From Hymenopellis radicata (taxonomy: Eukaryota; Basidiomycota; Agaricomycetes; Agaricales; Physalacriaceae): a DNA stretch of 64,000 bases. The notes below the pieces were generated by a model. That model worked only from the letters and a program-made list of their open reading frames with translations. It was not told the DNA's origin and did not search any database. The position numbers and the translations under genes were made by a program. Of the stretch, positions 12,490-22,912 are shown piece by piece (positions within the stretch are counted from its first letter, which is position 1; every line of letters begins with the position of its first letter). The stretch is from positions 620,001 to 684,000 of the forward strand of contig JADNRX010000001.1 of NCBI GenBank assembly GCA_015501595.1, read 5' to 3'.

Positions 12490-13320
12490 CTAATCTTCGC
12501 CATCATCGTCCCATTGAGAGAGCCCTAGCTTGAGGCGAGCGCTCTGCAGCTGCTCTGGCTTGAGGTCCTTTAGAAGGAAGCCCTGGGGTTTATATAATGT
12601 TGAAGGGGATTGGGATAACTGTGAGGATTGGGTGGCCAGGGACGCGAACGAGCTGGTTGACTCGTGATATCTGTGGACAGTCAAGGAGAGGCGTTGTGAG
12701 TAAGAGGTAACATACAATCTGGACACGCGTTAGAATTTGAGAACTAGGCTGATAAAGGAGACGCACCGGTAAGCTTCCTTGTTAAGACAATCTGCCTCTG
12801 TTATCTTGTCCAATACGGCCTTCTTGAATGCGGACTTGATGTAGTGCAGCACGTCGAAGACATGATGCTCCTTTGGTCTGCAATCGAATGTCAACCCGGG
12901 CTTCACTGCGCGAACGGACGAGAAGCGGACCTCCATGGATGGAATCTCGGTAGGAGATTAAACGTGCCGTTGGAGGAGATGAGAGGGTGGAACATGTCGG
13001 TCGTGAACTGCACGACGGGCGGGCGGTCGGGGTACTCTGCGGGGAACAGCAGGCGAAACTTGAAGACGGCGTCGGCGTAGTAGCCTGTCACAGTCAAAAG
13101 GTTGCATTTCCACGAGCACTGGAGGCGAACCTTGGTGCACAAAGAATATTGCGTCCCATGCGAGGAGCGATTCCCTCGACGGTGTGACATACATCCCAAG
13201 TGGACAATGTGAACGAAATCTCAGAGACGCATATTCCAGCGCTACCGTCGTAGACGTGACTGGAGAGACATTGGAGTCCGCGTTGGATTGTAATGTGTTA
13301 GTCCGAGGCTTGGTAGTCAT
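12490..13320 (-). CDS. Cys-less ubiquitin-conjugating-like protein (FTS/AKTIP family)
   Basis: The fold is that of a ubiquitin E2 variant. The start is ATG 13320 (MTTKPRTNTLQ). Conserved core elements are GMYVTPSRESLLAWDAIFF, HQGYYADAVFKFRLLFP, PPVVQFTTDMFHPLIS and RPKEHHVFDVLHYIK. Where an active E2 has its catalytic cysteine the exon reads GTFNLLPRFHPW, with no cysteine. It should therefore not transfer ubiquitin. In animals FTS works in the FTS-Hook-FHIP dynein/dynactin cargo complex; the same role here is inference. A 3-nt microexon (12716-12718, between introns of 48 and 45 nt) is needed to give the expected YRLYHES. The stop is at 12490. It lies 71 bp downstream of the Air-like gene, on the same strand. 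Confidence 0.85.
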
Positions 13321-13391
13321 CGCAGCAAGAACGAAGGCCTGATATGGCAAGTACAGTCTGTACAAACAAGTAATATGTACAGGCCTCAACG

Positions 13392-15294
13392 TCAACGTGC
13401 ATACCCACCCTTGTAACGCGGACGATGATCATGGGACTCTCCCCGATGTCGTCTATCCGAATCGCGCTCACGGTCTCTGTCTCTATCCCAGTCCCGCCGT
13501 GAGCCTTTACCACCACTGTCATACATATACGGATCCGACTGTCTCGTTCTCCGCGGCTTCTCCTTCTCTTTCCGCCCATCTCTATCCCTACCATTCTCAC
13601 TCTTCCCATTCGCATTTGGCCGGTCCGAGAGACGACTCTCCAAGCCCGCAGGCTTCGAGGGCAAGGGTATAAACTGCTTTTTTCCAATCGACGCACCAAA
13701 TGATATCTTCTTCGCTCCTTTCCCAGAATCTGACCGGGCTGGCGCTGTTTCTCTCCGACGATGACTATTATCGAACCAACTGTGCCCCGAATCGTCTGTT
13801 TCCCGTTGGTTACGCTCTGAGCGCTCCAGCCTCTGTTTCGCCTTCTGCTTCCCAGCACGACCGGCATTGCCAATAAAGTTGTCATCCTTCTCCCAGTCAC
13901 GAAAGTCGCGTCGCACAACACCATTTGTGGCAATATCGGTCTCAGAATACGGACCAGATAGGATGTTACGAGGGTGAAAGGCAGAGCCATCTTCTGGAAC
14001 GCCAAGAGGGCGAGCAGCTTCGCAGTTCTGAAGACTAATGAGAAAAGAACACAAAACGGATGGGAATACTCACATCGCCCCAGTGACCACCGAGTCCGCA
14101 GTTATAACACCACGCATCCTCCGCAATGTATCCTTCACCGCCTTCGCCCAATGATAGTGCAGCTTTCTCGCGCCGAGTATTGATAGTTTTTGTGCGATCC
14201 TCCTCGGAGATATATTCATATAATCGCCACCAAGTCGGGCATTCCTACCACGCTCATCAGAAAAGCGATATTGAAGCAACGAGGAATGCACGTACAGATG
14301 TAAGGTGCGTTTCGTTTCCACAGCGCTGGCATAGATAACTGATGCTGCCCCGTTGATAGGTGTGTCGGTTGGGGCACGACTATATTTACTTGAGTCATAT
14401 GAATGTGCTGAATGTGGCATGTACGAACCGAAGATACATGGCCTTTCATCCCGCATGTGAAGCAGTTTTTGCTGATTGGACATGACCTGGTGCTGTGCTC
14501 ATCGCGCGCGCCACACGTTAGACACTGATAACGACATTTCTGATGAGCGGGACTAGATGGGCTGACGAGGAACTGACGATGATGACCGGGCAGTGGAATG
14601 TTGTATGCTCTCCCTCCGCGCCACAATTTTTGCATACGCTCTTTGTCTTGACGGGCTTCTCGTCTGGGTCTTGATAGTATCGCGCGATGCCCTAGTATCA
14701 ATCAGAACCCATATTCGAGACTCTCTGAGAGTGCATGCATACCTTGCGGCTGCTGCTGTCATAGTCAAGGTAATCAATAAAATCTTGGTTTTCTTGAGAA
14801 GCGGGAATAATCTCGACGTGTAGCGATCCAAAGACCTGAACGTGAGAGGGAAGAATAAGTTTGGTTTCCTCGTCTGAAGGAGGTTGTTCGTTTGTAGAAA
14901 GTGATGGTACAGCTCGCTGTGAGGATGTGGATTGTAAAGCAGGAGCCAGGTCAACATAGAATATGTCTCCATCGTCGGCGGGGGGCGTAGGAGATCGTTT
15001 CCTGCGTTTAGAGGGCGATTCGCGGGTCCGCGAGGGACCTTCGCCGCGGTCTGTCGCGTCGTCTCGAGGCTGCTTGCGCGACTCTGCGGTATCCGCTGTG
15101 ACAGATTTTCTTTTCTTCTTCCGTTTCCGCGACTTCTTCGTTTCCGATTCTGGCTTGGGGTCCTTTACATCGATTTCGCCTGACTCTGGTTCTGGCTCGC
15201 TGTCGGACGGAACGACAATGAACTCTGCGGAGGGCTTTGTGACTGGTGGTGATTCGACAGTAAGATCAATGATATCGGGCTGTGAGCTCGCCAT
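13392..15294 (-). CDS. Zinc-knuckle protein of the TRAMP complex (Air1/Air2-like)
   Basis: This is a nuclear RNA-binding protein of the type that bridges the poly(A) polymerase and Mtr4 helicase in TRAMP for exosome-mediated RNA surveillance. The start is ATG 15294 (MASSQPDIIDLT); an upstream in-frame ATG at 15357 is possible. The N-terminus is acidic and then basic (KKSRKRKKKRKS). The middle carries five CCHC knuckles, recognisable as CKNCGAEGEH, CLTCGARDEH, CFTCGMKGH, CQRCGNETH and CYNCGGLGHWG, spread over several exons from 14620 to 14070. The C-terminal part is long, low complexity and rich in Arg/Asp (RDWDRDRDRERD). Five knuckles in one protein fit Air1/2. The RD-rich tail is more than the yeast proteins have. 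Confidence 0.88.
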
Positions 15295-15510
15295 TGTGCC
15301 CGTCGATGGGGCGGGCAGACGGCGATGGACGTTGTTGACGTTCAAAATTGAAGCAGGAAGCATTTTTGTGAATTTGTAAGCGATTTGCCGGTTCGGCAAA
15401 CACAAACGAGGAATCGATGATAAGTAGTCAGATAGTGGAAATACAATGTTTTGGCGTCAACTCGGGGGCGCCTTCTGAGTTTCCCCCATCCTTCTCCAGC
15501 GATGCTCTTA

Positions 15511-15738
15511 GAATGACGAGTGAATTTCACTGACTTGCAGAAAACTACAGAACTTGGTAACAGTGACCTCCAGGTGCCACTACTAGATCTACATGCTATC
15601 GATACAGTTTTGGCGGATAATACAGTTGTTGAAAAGCTGGTCGGTCCCAATATGTAAATATGCTTGAGGGTACATATGTTGTATATCTGCGCTATCAGGA
15701 CAGGACTGACTGATAGGCGCATATGATAACTATAATTT
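15511..15738. repeat. Diverged dispersed repeat, copy A
   Basis: About 220 bp here aligns along its whole length with 18632-18849 in the same orientation. Shared blocks include CTATCGATACAGTT, GATAATACAGTTGT, GGTCCCAATATGT against AGTCCCAAATATGT, and CTATAAT at the end. By eye identity is about three quarters, with small gaps. No ORF, inverted termini or target duplication is visible. It ends 9 bp past the stop of the caspase-like gene and lies upstream of the Air-like gene. Confidence 0.75.
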
Positions 15739-15746
15739 TGGCGGTC

Positions 15747-17472
15747 TTACGCCGACGGGCGACCCTGTGAAAGGGGAATATCGAGTCGAACGAACTGTTC
15801 ATATTCTGAATTCAATTCCTCAGTTGCGGGGTTGAGTTCAAATCTCAAGTCAGTACCCACCAGTGGCTGTAAGCTCGAAAACTATATGTAGCCCCATCAA
15901 TTTCAAATCCTTTCCAGAGCACAGAAAATCCGCTACTTACCTGAACCTGTTGCACTACAATACCCGGCTTGTCCTGATATCCTTCACGAATCCTCTCACT
16001 GTCGGCATCTTAGGGGTGAGACGGTGCAAAGAAGCTTACAACTGACTTCATTTTTTGTTGCAGTTCCTTCAAAGACATAGTGGGCGTCTTCTCCATCGCG
16101 TCTAAGAATGCCTAGTATCCGAGTCAGTAATTTCTTCGGCACCGATGTAACAAACAACGACGCGTGCGCACCTGAGTCATTAACCCACCCTTGCTTCTCT
16201 GGTTCGCCACCTGCGAGTCCTTGCACGCTGATATACATAGCTACACGATTGCCACTATTTGATTACCATCCCCAGCGACAACGCACAAGACTTACCACGA
16301 AGCCGGGTTCTTCACGCCAACCCCATCGCGAACACAGCCCATCACATGTCACGATCCTCTGCGATATGGGTGCCGCCACCAAAGCCTTCAATGTCGCACC
16401 GAGAGGACTGCTCATTGCCTTCCCGATAGTCTTCTGTATCACCTTTGTAAATGGGGAGAACCACTTCTTGAACGGTGCAAGACACTCCTGACGCTCCAGT
16501 ACTTAAAAATGCATTGAGCCTTGAGGAAGAAACAAGATATAAATTTGACGTACCATATCGACGAAGACGGCGCCAATGATTCGCTACTGAATGCAGAACG
16601 CGGTTACAACGATGGTGTGGAAGGTCTGTCAAATAGCATGAGCGAGGCTTTCCGCCGGATGAAATAACTGGTACATACCCAGAATGGTTGCACTATGGCA
16701 GCAGTCGAACAAGGCCTGCTCAGCTGCGATCAATGCCTGTAATTCAGATGACCAGCATTACTCACGAGAAGTCTTGCTCCCTTCAAAGGCTGTATTTTGT
16801 CAACGATGATCATCTTCAAAAGATCATCCATAATGAAGTTTTCCGGTAAAAAAATTCCGTCCTCATCCACAGCATCCGTAGGCGCGAGGGCTGCCTCGTA
16901 GTATGCATGAGGCGATAATGGCATCAGGTGTATGACGCACCTTCATTCTGACCGTCCTCTTCCTCAAGATCGTCTTCCGCGTCGTCCTGAACGCCATGCC
17001 CCGCATCTACCAAACGTCAACGACTGTGGCACTGCAAGCCAGATCAGAATGGCATACATCCCAAAAAATAGATTCCATTCTCCTTGAAGCTAGCGGCAAA
17101 CTTTTGCAGTTCACGGTGCTGCGAAGAAGATTAGATACCAGAAACGATTGAAAATGGCCCCTACCATGTTTTCCTTCGTCGGTATCATCGCTGGGTCTGG
17201 ATTCTCGCATGCCACCTCAACGAGCATTGTGATATCGATGTTTTCGAATCCCAACTGGCCTAGTTGCAACACTCAGCACCTTCGATGACAAAAAAAGAAG
17301 GATACGCGCGAATAAGCACGTCCTTCGTCCGTTCCGCATCCTTGGCTGTTACTGCTAGTGCCCTGGGAACTTTCGCTCGCGGGTGGTTGAGGTAGGCTGG
17401 GCTGATAAGCAACGCCCGTTTGTCGACCTTTTGTTCACTTGAAGCGGATTGAACAAGCACCGGAGATTGCAT
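15747..17472 (-). CDS. Caspase-like (peptidase C14, metacaspase-type) protease
   Basis: This is a cysteine protease fold of the C14 clan. From ATG 17472 (MQSPVLVQSASSEQ; an in-frame ATG also lies at 17529) the p20-like domain begins with KRALLISPAYLN, followed by GFENIDITMLVEV and PTKENM. The catalytic histidine is in YFLGYAGHG, formed by splicing near 17060. An acidic insert (DDAEDDLEEEDGQ) follows. The catalytic cysteine is in ALFDCCHSATIL near 16700. Both catalytic residues are present, so activity is plausible. The C-terminal exons continue to DSERIREGYQDKPG and a stop at 15747. One intron near 17260-17310 seems to use a GC donor. The substrate is unknown. It is shorter and more diverged than classic Mca1 and lacks the Q/N-rich N-terminus. 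Confidence 0.82.
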
Positions 17473-18631
17473 GGTGACTCCGCAACGGATACGAGGGGAA
17501 CCTGGGGAGGGTTTACACACAGGCTCCATGTAGCATAGCCTCGCAGCTTTTAGCAGTTGTCGGATGCAGCCGTGATAAAAAAGACAGCAAAATGTTATGA
17601 AAGAGGCGGAATGGAGTGACTTGAATAACGTTGCTGAATGTAAGGAGACAGAGACAGCAGGTGCTGGGGAGACCTTTAGACGGGATCAAATATACTCCGA
17701 GTGTTTCGACATTGAATAGAAACAGCAAGTTTCTACCGCCAACCGAAGAGAATCTGACATGTGGAAAGTTCTGATGAACAGAGAAGGACAGAGTTCGCTT
17801 TAGCGCGCGCGTATAGCATTTCTTCGTAATCTGCGCATCTCTCGGTCCTAGAATTCCTCCACGTAGATTTGTGAATGAGGCCGAGACAGCTCTATGGCGC
17901 GTATTGTTAGCCACTGCTACGTACATCCGGTCAAACGACGCGAAGCGCAACACACGGACATTAGACATACCGTTTGAGATACTGTCAGCGTCGCGTACGT
18001 GATCCTGTCGTGCCCCATGGTACCAGTAGTACGGTTACTAAGACCCAAACCCAAATACGAGCACTGCATGGTTTAGTTGGAACTACTATAGGTGCATGAT
18101 GATGATGGAGAAGCACCCTGGCTGTGTGGCAACATTTTGGTAAGCGCGTCTTGCTAATCGAGACCGGGAGTAGAAGATTCTAGTCCCGTACGACACAAGG
18201 CTGACTATCGGGTGTACTGAGGCGCCGGGAAGTAAGACCTCCCTGACGATGATGTGGGCGTTTAAATTCAACACGTCGATGAGCGTCGATGGCGGTGTGA
18301 CCTGTCACCTGTCACACCTTCCGGTGACGACGCTGGCATCCTACCGAGGTTTCTCGCTCTTGTTTGCAATGTTTGATTGGTTCTGGTCCTTTTCTCTATT
18401 TACCTGACAGTCGCCGAGGGCAATGGCAATTAGTAGTTTATTATTATTCGTACCTGAGGACCTTTAGTCGGCTTATGACACTGATCTTCCGGTCCTCCTG
18501 CCTATTTGAGCTTGCTGCAGGGTCCTCTGAGCGCCACAGATTATGCGAGGGGGCAGCAGAAAAACGCGTTAAATCCAACGTTCTAGTCGAATATCCACCG
18601 AAGATTCAACATCGCGTTTATCGTTGAGAAT
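17473..18631. other. Intergenic region upstream of the caspase-like gene
   Basis: About 1.2 kb without a supported gene. The longest frame (17513-17968, minus) has no recognisable family, no splice continuation and overlaps the likely promoter, so I do not call it. Nothing else stands out apart from repeat copy B that follows. Confidence 0.5.
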
Positions 18632-18849
18632 GAGAATAATGATCTTCACTCCAAACTGCAGAAAAGTACAGAACCTGGTCTATGTTGAACAGTGACTTTC
18701 AGGTGCTACTAAGTACCACAAGCTATCGATACAGTTGTTGAGAACAGATAATACAGTTGTCGAGAAGCTGGGAGTCCCAAATATGTTGAATATGTTTCGG
18801 GGTATGTTGGATATCTCTGCGAAGGGCATCATCTAATGACTATAATCGT
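18632..18849. repeat. Diverged dispersed repeat, copy B
   Basis: This is the partner of 15511-15738. It contains a short internal near-tandem duplication (ATACAGTTGTTGAGAA followed by ATACAGTTGTCGAGAA), also visible in weaker form in copy A. Like copy A it lies just past the stop codon of a minus-strand gene, here the Caf16-like ABC protein (stop at 18900). Confidence 0.75.
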
Positions 18850-18899
18850 ATCTAAAGAAAAGTCAGTCGATGATCAGGCCCAGGGTGAAGCTCGACGGC

Positions 18900-19997
18900 T
18901 TACTTCCTGTAGAACGTTTCCGAATCAGTTACTGGAGCCTGTGAAACGCGTTCAGAAACGAAGAGTCAGCGGATGTAGAACCTACCTCGTCGCGACGAGC
19001 TCCTCTAGTCTTCCTGCCTTGCGCTTCGAGTTGCTTTCTATGGTCGCGATCTTCCTTCAACCATTGAAGTGCCACATTGTACAACGTCGGAGTGACAACA
19101 CCTTCTTTCACGAAGGGCCATGCGGTGGGCGGAGTGACAAACGCGCCAAAGCGCATGTGAGCGACATGCGTAGGAAACTCGTTTAGACCATCAAATATAT
19201 GAGTAGCGTCTGATGGAACGGTAAATTACAGGTTACTTATTAATGGAAAACTCAGACTTGCAGATGATTGTAGCTCCTCTGGTCTCGGAGTCGTGCTTGA
19301 GAAACTTGAGCAGATCATCGCGTACTAAGACATCGAGATCGACGGTGACCTTTTGAGAACGCGTCAGATCAGCACAGGATGACGAAAAAAACGATGTACC
19401 TCGTCCAAAAGTAGCACGTCCCACGGCATCATGAGGCCAAAGCACAATTGCACGCGCCGGCGCTCGCCATCTGAGATGGCGTGCATATGCCAATCCAAAT
19501 CGATATCAAGAAGATCTAACAAGATATCGCGTCGTTCCTTGTATCTGTACCCGCCGACCGAGTCGAGGAAGGACGAGACCACGATATCGCCGCGGACGAC
19601 AGGATTCATTGCCCTTTAACGGAGGAACACGTTGAAGAGGATTCATATGAAGATGGCAACAGTGACTCACCACTCTGTGCCAAGGAAGGATACCCCTTCA
19701 GGCGACTTGCGAAATACATCGCAGTCTTTGACACGGATATCCGCGCCTGGGGTGCTGACGAGACGTTTTCCGGCGAGAATTTGAAGAAGGGTGGATTTAC
19801 CGGCTACGTAAGATGAACTGAGAAAAAAATCAAAGCAGAGCAGATACAGCATCAAGACCTCCGTTGGCACCGACAAGGATAGTGCGAGAACCTCTGGGAA
19901 GACTGAGAGAAATGTCGGAGAGCACGGCGTCAGCAGTTCCTTGATAAGTGTAAGTCAGGCCATGGACAGCGACGGTGACAATATCAGTGGTAGCCAT
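18900..19997 (-). CDS. CAF16: Soluble ABC ATPase of the CAF16 family (CCR4-NOT associated)
   Basis: This is a non-membrane ABC ATPase. Yeast Caf16 associates with CCR4-NOT and Mediator; the same partner here is inference. The start is ATG 19997 ([18 protein letters not shown]). The Walker A motif GANGAGKSTLL is assembled by splicing: the intron interrupts it between the two halves (about 19804-19890). The signature motif is [15 protein letters not shown], a variant of LSGGQ. Walker B is [15 protein letters not shown], also spliced. After the ATPase core come [15 protein letters not shown] and a helical charged tail, with the stop at 18900. There are no membrane segments. The start codon lies only 47 bp from the divergent OPY2 ATG. 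Confidence 0.9.
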
Positions 19998-20044
19998 GGC
20001 AGTGGATGGAAAGAGGGTTACTGTTATGAAATGGGGCAGCGCGG

Positions 20045-22056
20045 ATGACCGTGGGTAAGGCACGCGATTCTTTCTTGTCCTTAGCCAACAACGTCGTCGC
20101 TTGGAGGCTTTCGCAGGGCACTTCATTCTTCGTTCTGCTAGCCCAACTCGCCACGCTCTTTCTTTTACTCTGTATGCATATCTCTGCTCTCCTTCCCCGT
20201 GCCTCAGACAACTGCATAGACTGCCCAGACACTCCCGTCTGCTCCTGCTCGTCCAACCAGGAATGCGTTCTCGTGATCAGGTCAGTCGCCATCTAATCTA
20301 TCTCATGGCGCAGCATTGACCAGTTTTGCAGAGACTGCTTTTCCTGCGATACGTTTAGATGTGTCGACAAGAGCAACGGCTCGCAGTCGTCCGGCTCCGG
20401 TGTCAGCAAGGGTGCAATGGCCGGTGCTGTCGTGGGTAGCCTCATCTTTCTGGCAGGCGCCGTCTTTCTCTTCCTCTGGTGGCGCAAGCAGCAGCGTCTG
20501 CGTAACGCCGCCGGCCAGGCAACGACGTCAAGAAAGACACGCCCGCGCCCGCAGAGACCGTCCTGAACAGGCCCGATCCCAGCGAAAAACCCTGTCCGTC
20601 ACCCACGACCCAGAACACCGTGCGCGTCTACTCAATTTCATCCAATACCACTATAGACCTGGACCCCGAATCTCAAGCTGGCTCACGTCGCCTTGATTCG
20701 CCGGCCAGCTCTGTTCGCTCCAATCCCTTTGATGACAATAACTCTATCCAAACTGCTGGCACAGAAGGAACAAATGTTATACCTATCGCACTTGTATCTC
20801 CTGACCCGTCTTCCCACTCCCAGTCCTCTCAGGTTTCGTCGGCCTCATCTCCAGTCCGTCCACCCAGACCAGACACCAGCTTGGACAATGCTACTAATGC
20901 CCATCACGACTCGCTCCGTCCCATGCCGCCCAATTATGCCCAGTCACAGCGCTCCGGCGTATCTGCGGTGTCGCGCAATTCGTACATGTCCAATGCAAGT
21001 TACGCCAGCGACTTCCTCAATGAAGCGCCCATCATTATGACCGCCACCCATGGCCCTGTGCGTCAATTGCTTGGTGTTTCAAAGGCAGAGGTCGTCAGTC
21101 CATCAAATGATGGCTTGAAGCCGCTTGGATCTGGGCTGCGCCCCGCAGTAAGTTCGCCCTTGGCCGTGACCTCCTTTGGACCATCGGATGTTATCAGTGA
21201 GGAGCACAATCCTTTCAATGACCGGCACTCAACAGCGACCACCCATGCGACTTCGCCAGCCACGACAACCTTTGGGCCTTCGTCCCCGTCAGCCAACACT
21301 CATGCATCCATGCAATCAACGCAGTCCGCGTGGGTGCCCGATGGGCCTTTGCTTCCATGGGCAAAGAATGATGATGACAACAACAGTCGTCCATCAAGTG
21401 TCAGCACGCAGGCAGGTTCTCTCATTGGTTTCGGCAACGCTACACGGGTCAATGTCGGTCTCTTGGGTCGCTCTCCGTCGTATCGCACGACCATGGGACG
21501 TCTTGTTACGCCTTCGACCGGTGGACTAGGCACGCTTGAAGAGCAGCAGCAGCGCGCTATGGTGCATAACCAGCAAAGAGCTGCGATGCAGAACAAAAGA
21601 ACATCTGGGTCCTCGGTCATTTCAGCAACGTCCACGCGCGCTGATTCTATCCTTGAATCATTCCCCTTTGTTCCTCCGTCTCCGATATCAAACAGACCGA
21701 TGAGGTCGCCGCCTGTTTCTCCATTGGTCCAGCAAAGCTTTTCGAGTTCGCCCGCCCCTTCGCCTAAACAGGCGCCTGCTGCATCGCACTATGAAGCCGA
21801 GAGTGATCTCCCGGCTCCGCCTGATAGGCGAACGCTGGGGATGTCGACTGGTTCACAGCTGTCAACAGCATCGTCTGGGCTAGGGTCGTTCCCGTTCCAA
21901 ATTGATACCGGCAACTCGATGGATTCGCAGGCACCTTCTGCGTACAGTGGGCGCCAACGTGCCAGTTTAGATACGCTGGCGTTGACGAGCGATCTCTCTT
22001 CATACCCGCTTGGCTTTGACCGAGATAGTCATGTTCCTCCGGTACCCAAGACATAA
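20045..22056 (+). CDS. OPY2: Opy2-type membrane anchor protein (HOG/MAPK pathway), with one frame break
   Basis: This is a single-pass plasma-membrane protein. In yeast Opy2 tethers Ste50 and Ste11 for the HOG pathway. The Cys-rich Opy2 domain reads CIDCPDTPVCSCSSNQEC, then after a 51-nt intron RDCFSCDTFRCV. A transmembrane segment follows (GAVVGSLIFLAGAVFLFLWW) with a basic stop-transfer KQQRLR. A long Ser/Thr/Pro-rich cytoplasmic tail of over 450 residues ends at 22056. The frame changes by one at 20518-20519 (GG, where one more G would join NAAGQ to NDVKKDTPAP). No usable intron fits there, so I treat it as a one-base indel. The start at 20045 gives a hydrophobic leader; a later ATG near 20176 is possible. 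Confidence 0.85.
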
Positions 22057-22462
22057 TCCAGCTCTGTCCTTTTTGTTTAATCCCTCATCTATCGGACATT
22101 ACCGCGTCCTGTACCATGTATCATCACTTACAGTGGTCAGGTAACCATGAGCTACATTTCCATGCTTTCTTTATCGTATCACATACTTATTGTCTGGGTT
22201 TAGTTTTTCCATTAGACCCAGGACTTGCTTGCAGGTCCGTTTGTTAGCATTGGGTTGTTCTTTTTCTTGTGGGGATTGCGTATTTATCACAGTACGCTGT
22301 GTGTTGCCAGTATTCCTGTGCCAAAATCAAGTCTGTGATTGTGGTTTACCTAGCCCGTTGGATATTGGTTGTTCAGAGTATTGACTGCTCAGCGCGTGTT
22401 CCTTGGAAAATTCATATTATGGGAAGAGGTGTACAAGTACAGGCGCGCCGGGGAAACGACAA
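22057..22462. other. Convergent 3' region between OPY2 and YOS1
   Basis: About 400 bp of T-rich sequence on the plus strand after the OPY2 stop. I see no coding potential. It presumably holds the 3' ends of both convergent transcripts. Confidence 0.5.
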
Positions 22463-22846
22463 TTAACCACCAAGTAGTAATTCATAGACAATGACAACAA
22501 TATTGAAAGCAATAAGTGGTACTGGATGGATGTTAGACGAGCAACGGTATCGAGAAAAGCAACGTACTTCGCATGAGTGTTCGGACGGCGCTTATTAGTT
22601 CAATGAGCTTTGATTTCATGCCAACTTCTCCCTGCTGGCCGCCAAAGCCATTCTGGTCGTACTGGTGGAAACCGGTGTTTTGTGGTTTTGACGAGGCCCA
22701 GCCGACTGCGCGAAGGATCAGTAATAGTAAGTGGTGAAGATGGATGGCGGACTTCGTGCAAGAAACCTGTCTTCGCTGAGGACGGCCATGGCATTGACGA
22801 GGAGAAGGCCGACGTAGAAAATGGTGCCCAACATGGGGAATATCAT
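22463..22846 (-). CDS. YOS1: Yos1-like ER-Golgi transport membrane protein (IER3IP1 homologue)
   Basis: This is a small membrane protein of about 85 residues. In yeast Yos1 is a subunit of the Yip1-Yif1 complex needed for COPII transport. The start is ATG 22846 (MIFPMLGTIFYVGLL) or ATG 22834 in the same frame. Exon 1 ends ALSEDRFLAR-like (AVLSEDRFLAR). Exon 2 begins VGWASSKPQNTG and runs to KSKLIELISAVRTLMR. The last short exon gives IPLIAFNIVVIVYELLLGG with the stop at 22463. Length, the two hydrophobic ends and the SAVRTLMRIPLI signature match the family. Simple frame reading misses it because each exon is very short. It is divergent from MRPL22 with a gap of 66 bp. Confidence 0.9.
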
Positions 22847-22912
22847 CGTGGAGGGTTCGTGTCAAGGACGGTGCGTGATGTGATGGTGTGACAGGTGTTT
22901 CTCTACTACGCG

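Noticed and set aside
17513..17968. Minus-strand frame of 151 residues upstream of the caspase-like gene
   Set aside because: No recognisable domain, signal peptide or splice partners; composition looks like non-coding sequence.
20620..22056. Long plus-strand frame as a separate Ser/Pro-rich protein
   Set aside because: It is the cytoplasmic tail of OPY2; the Opy2 domain and transmembrane helix lie directly upstream in another frame, separated by a single-base break.
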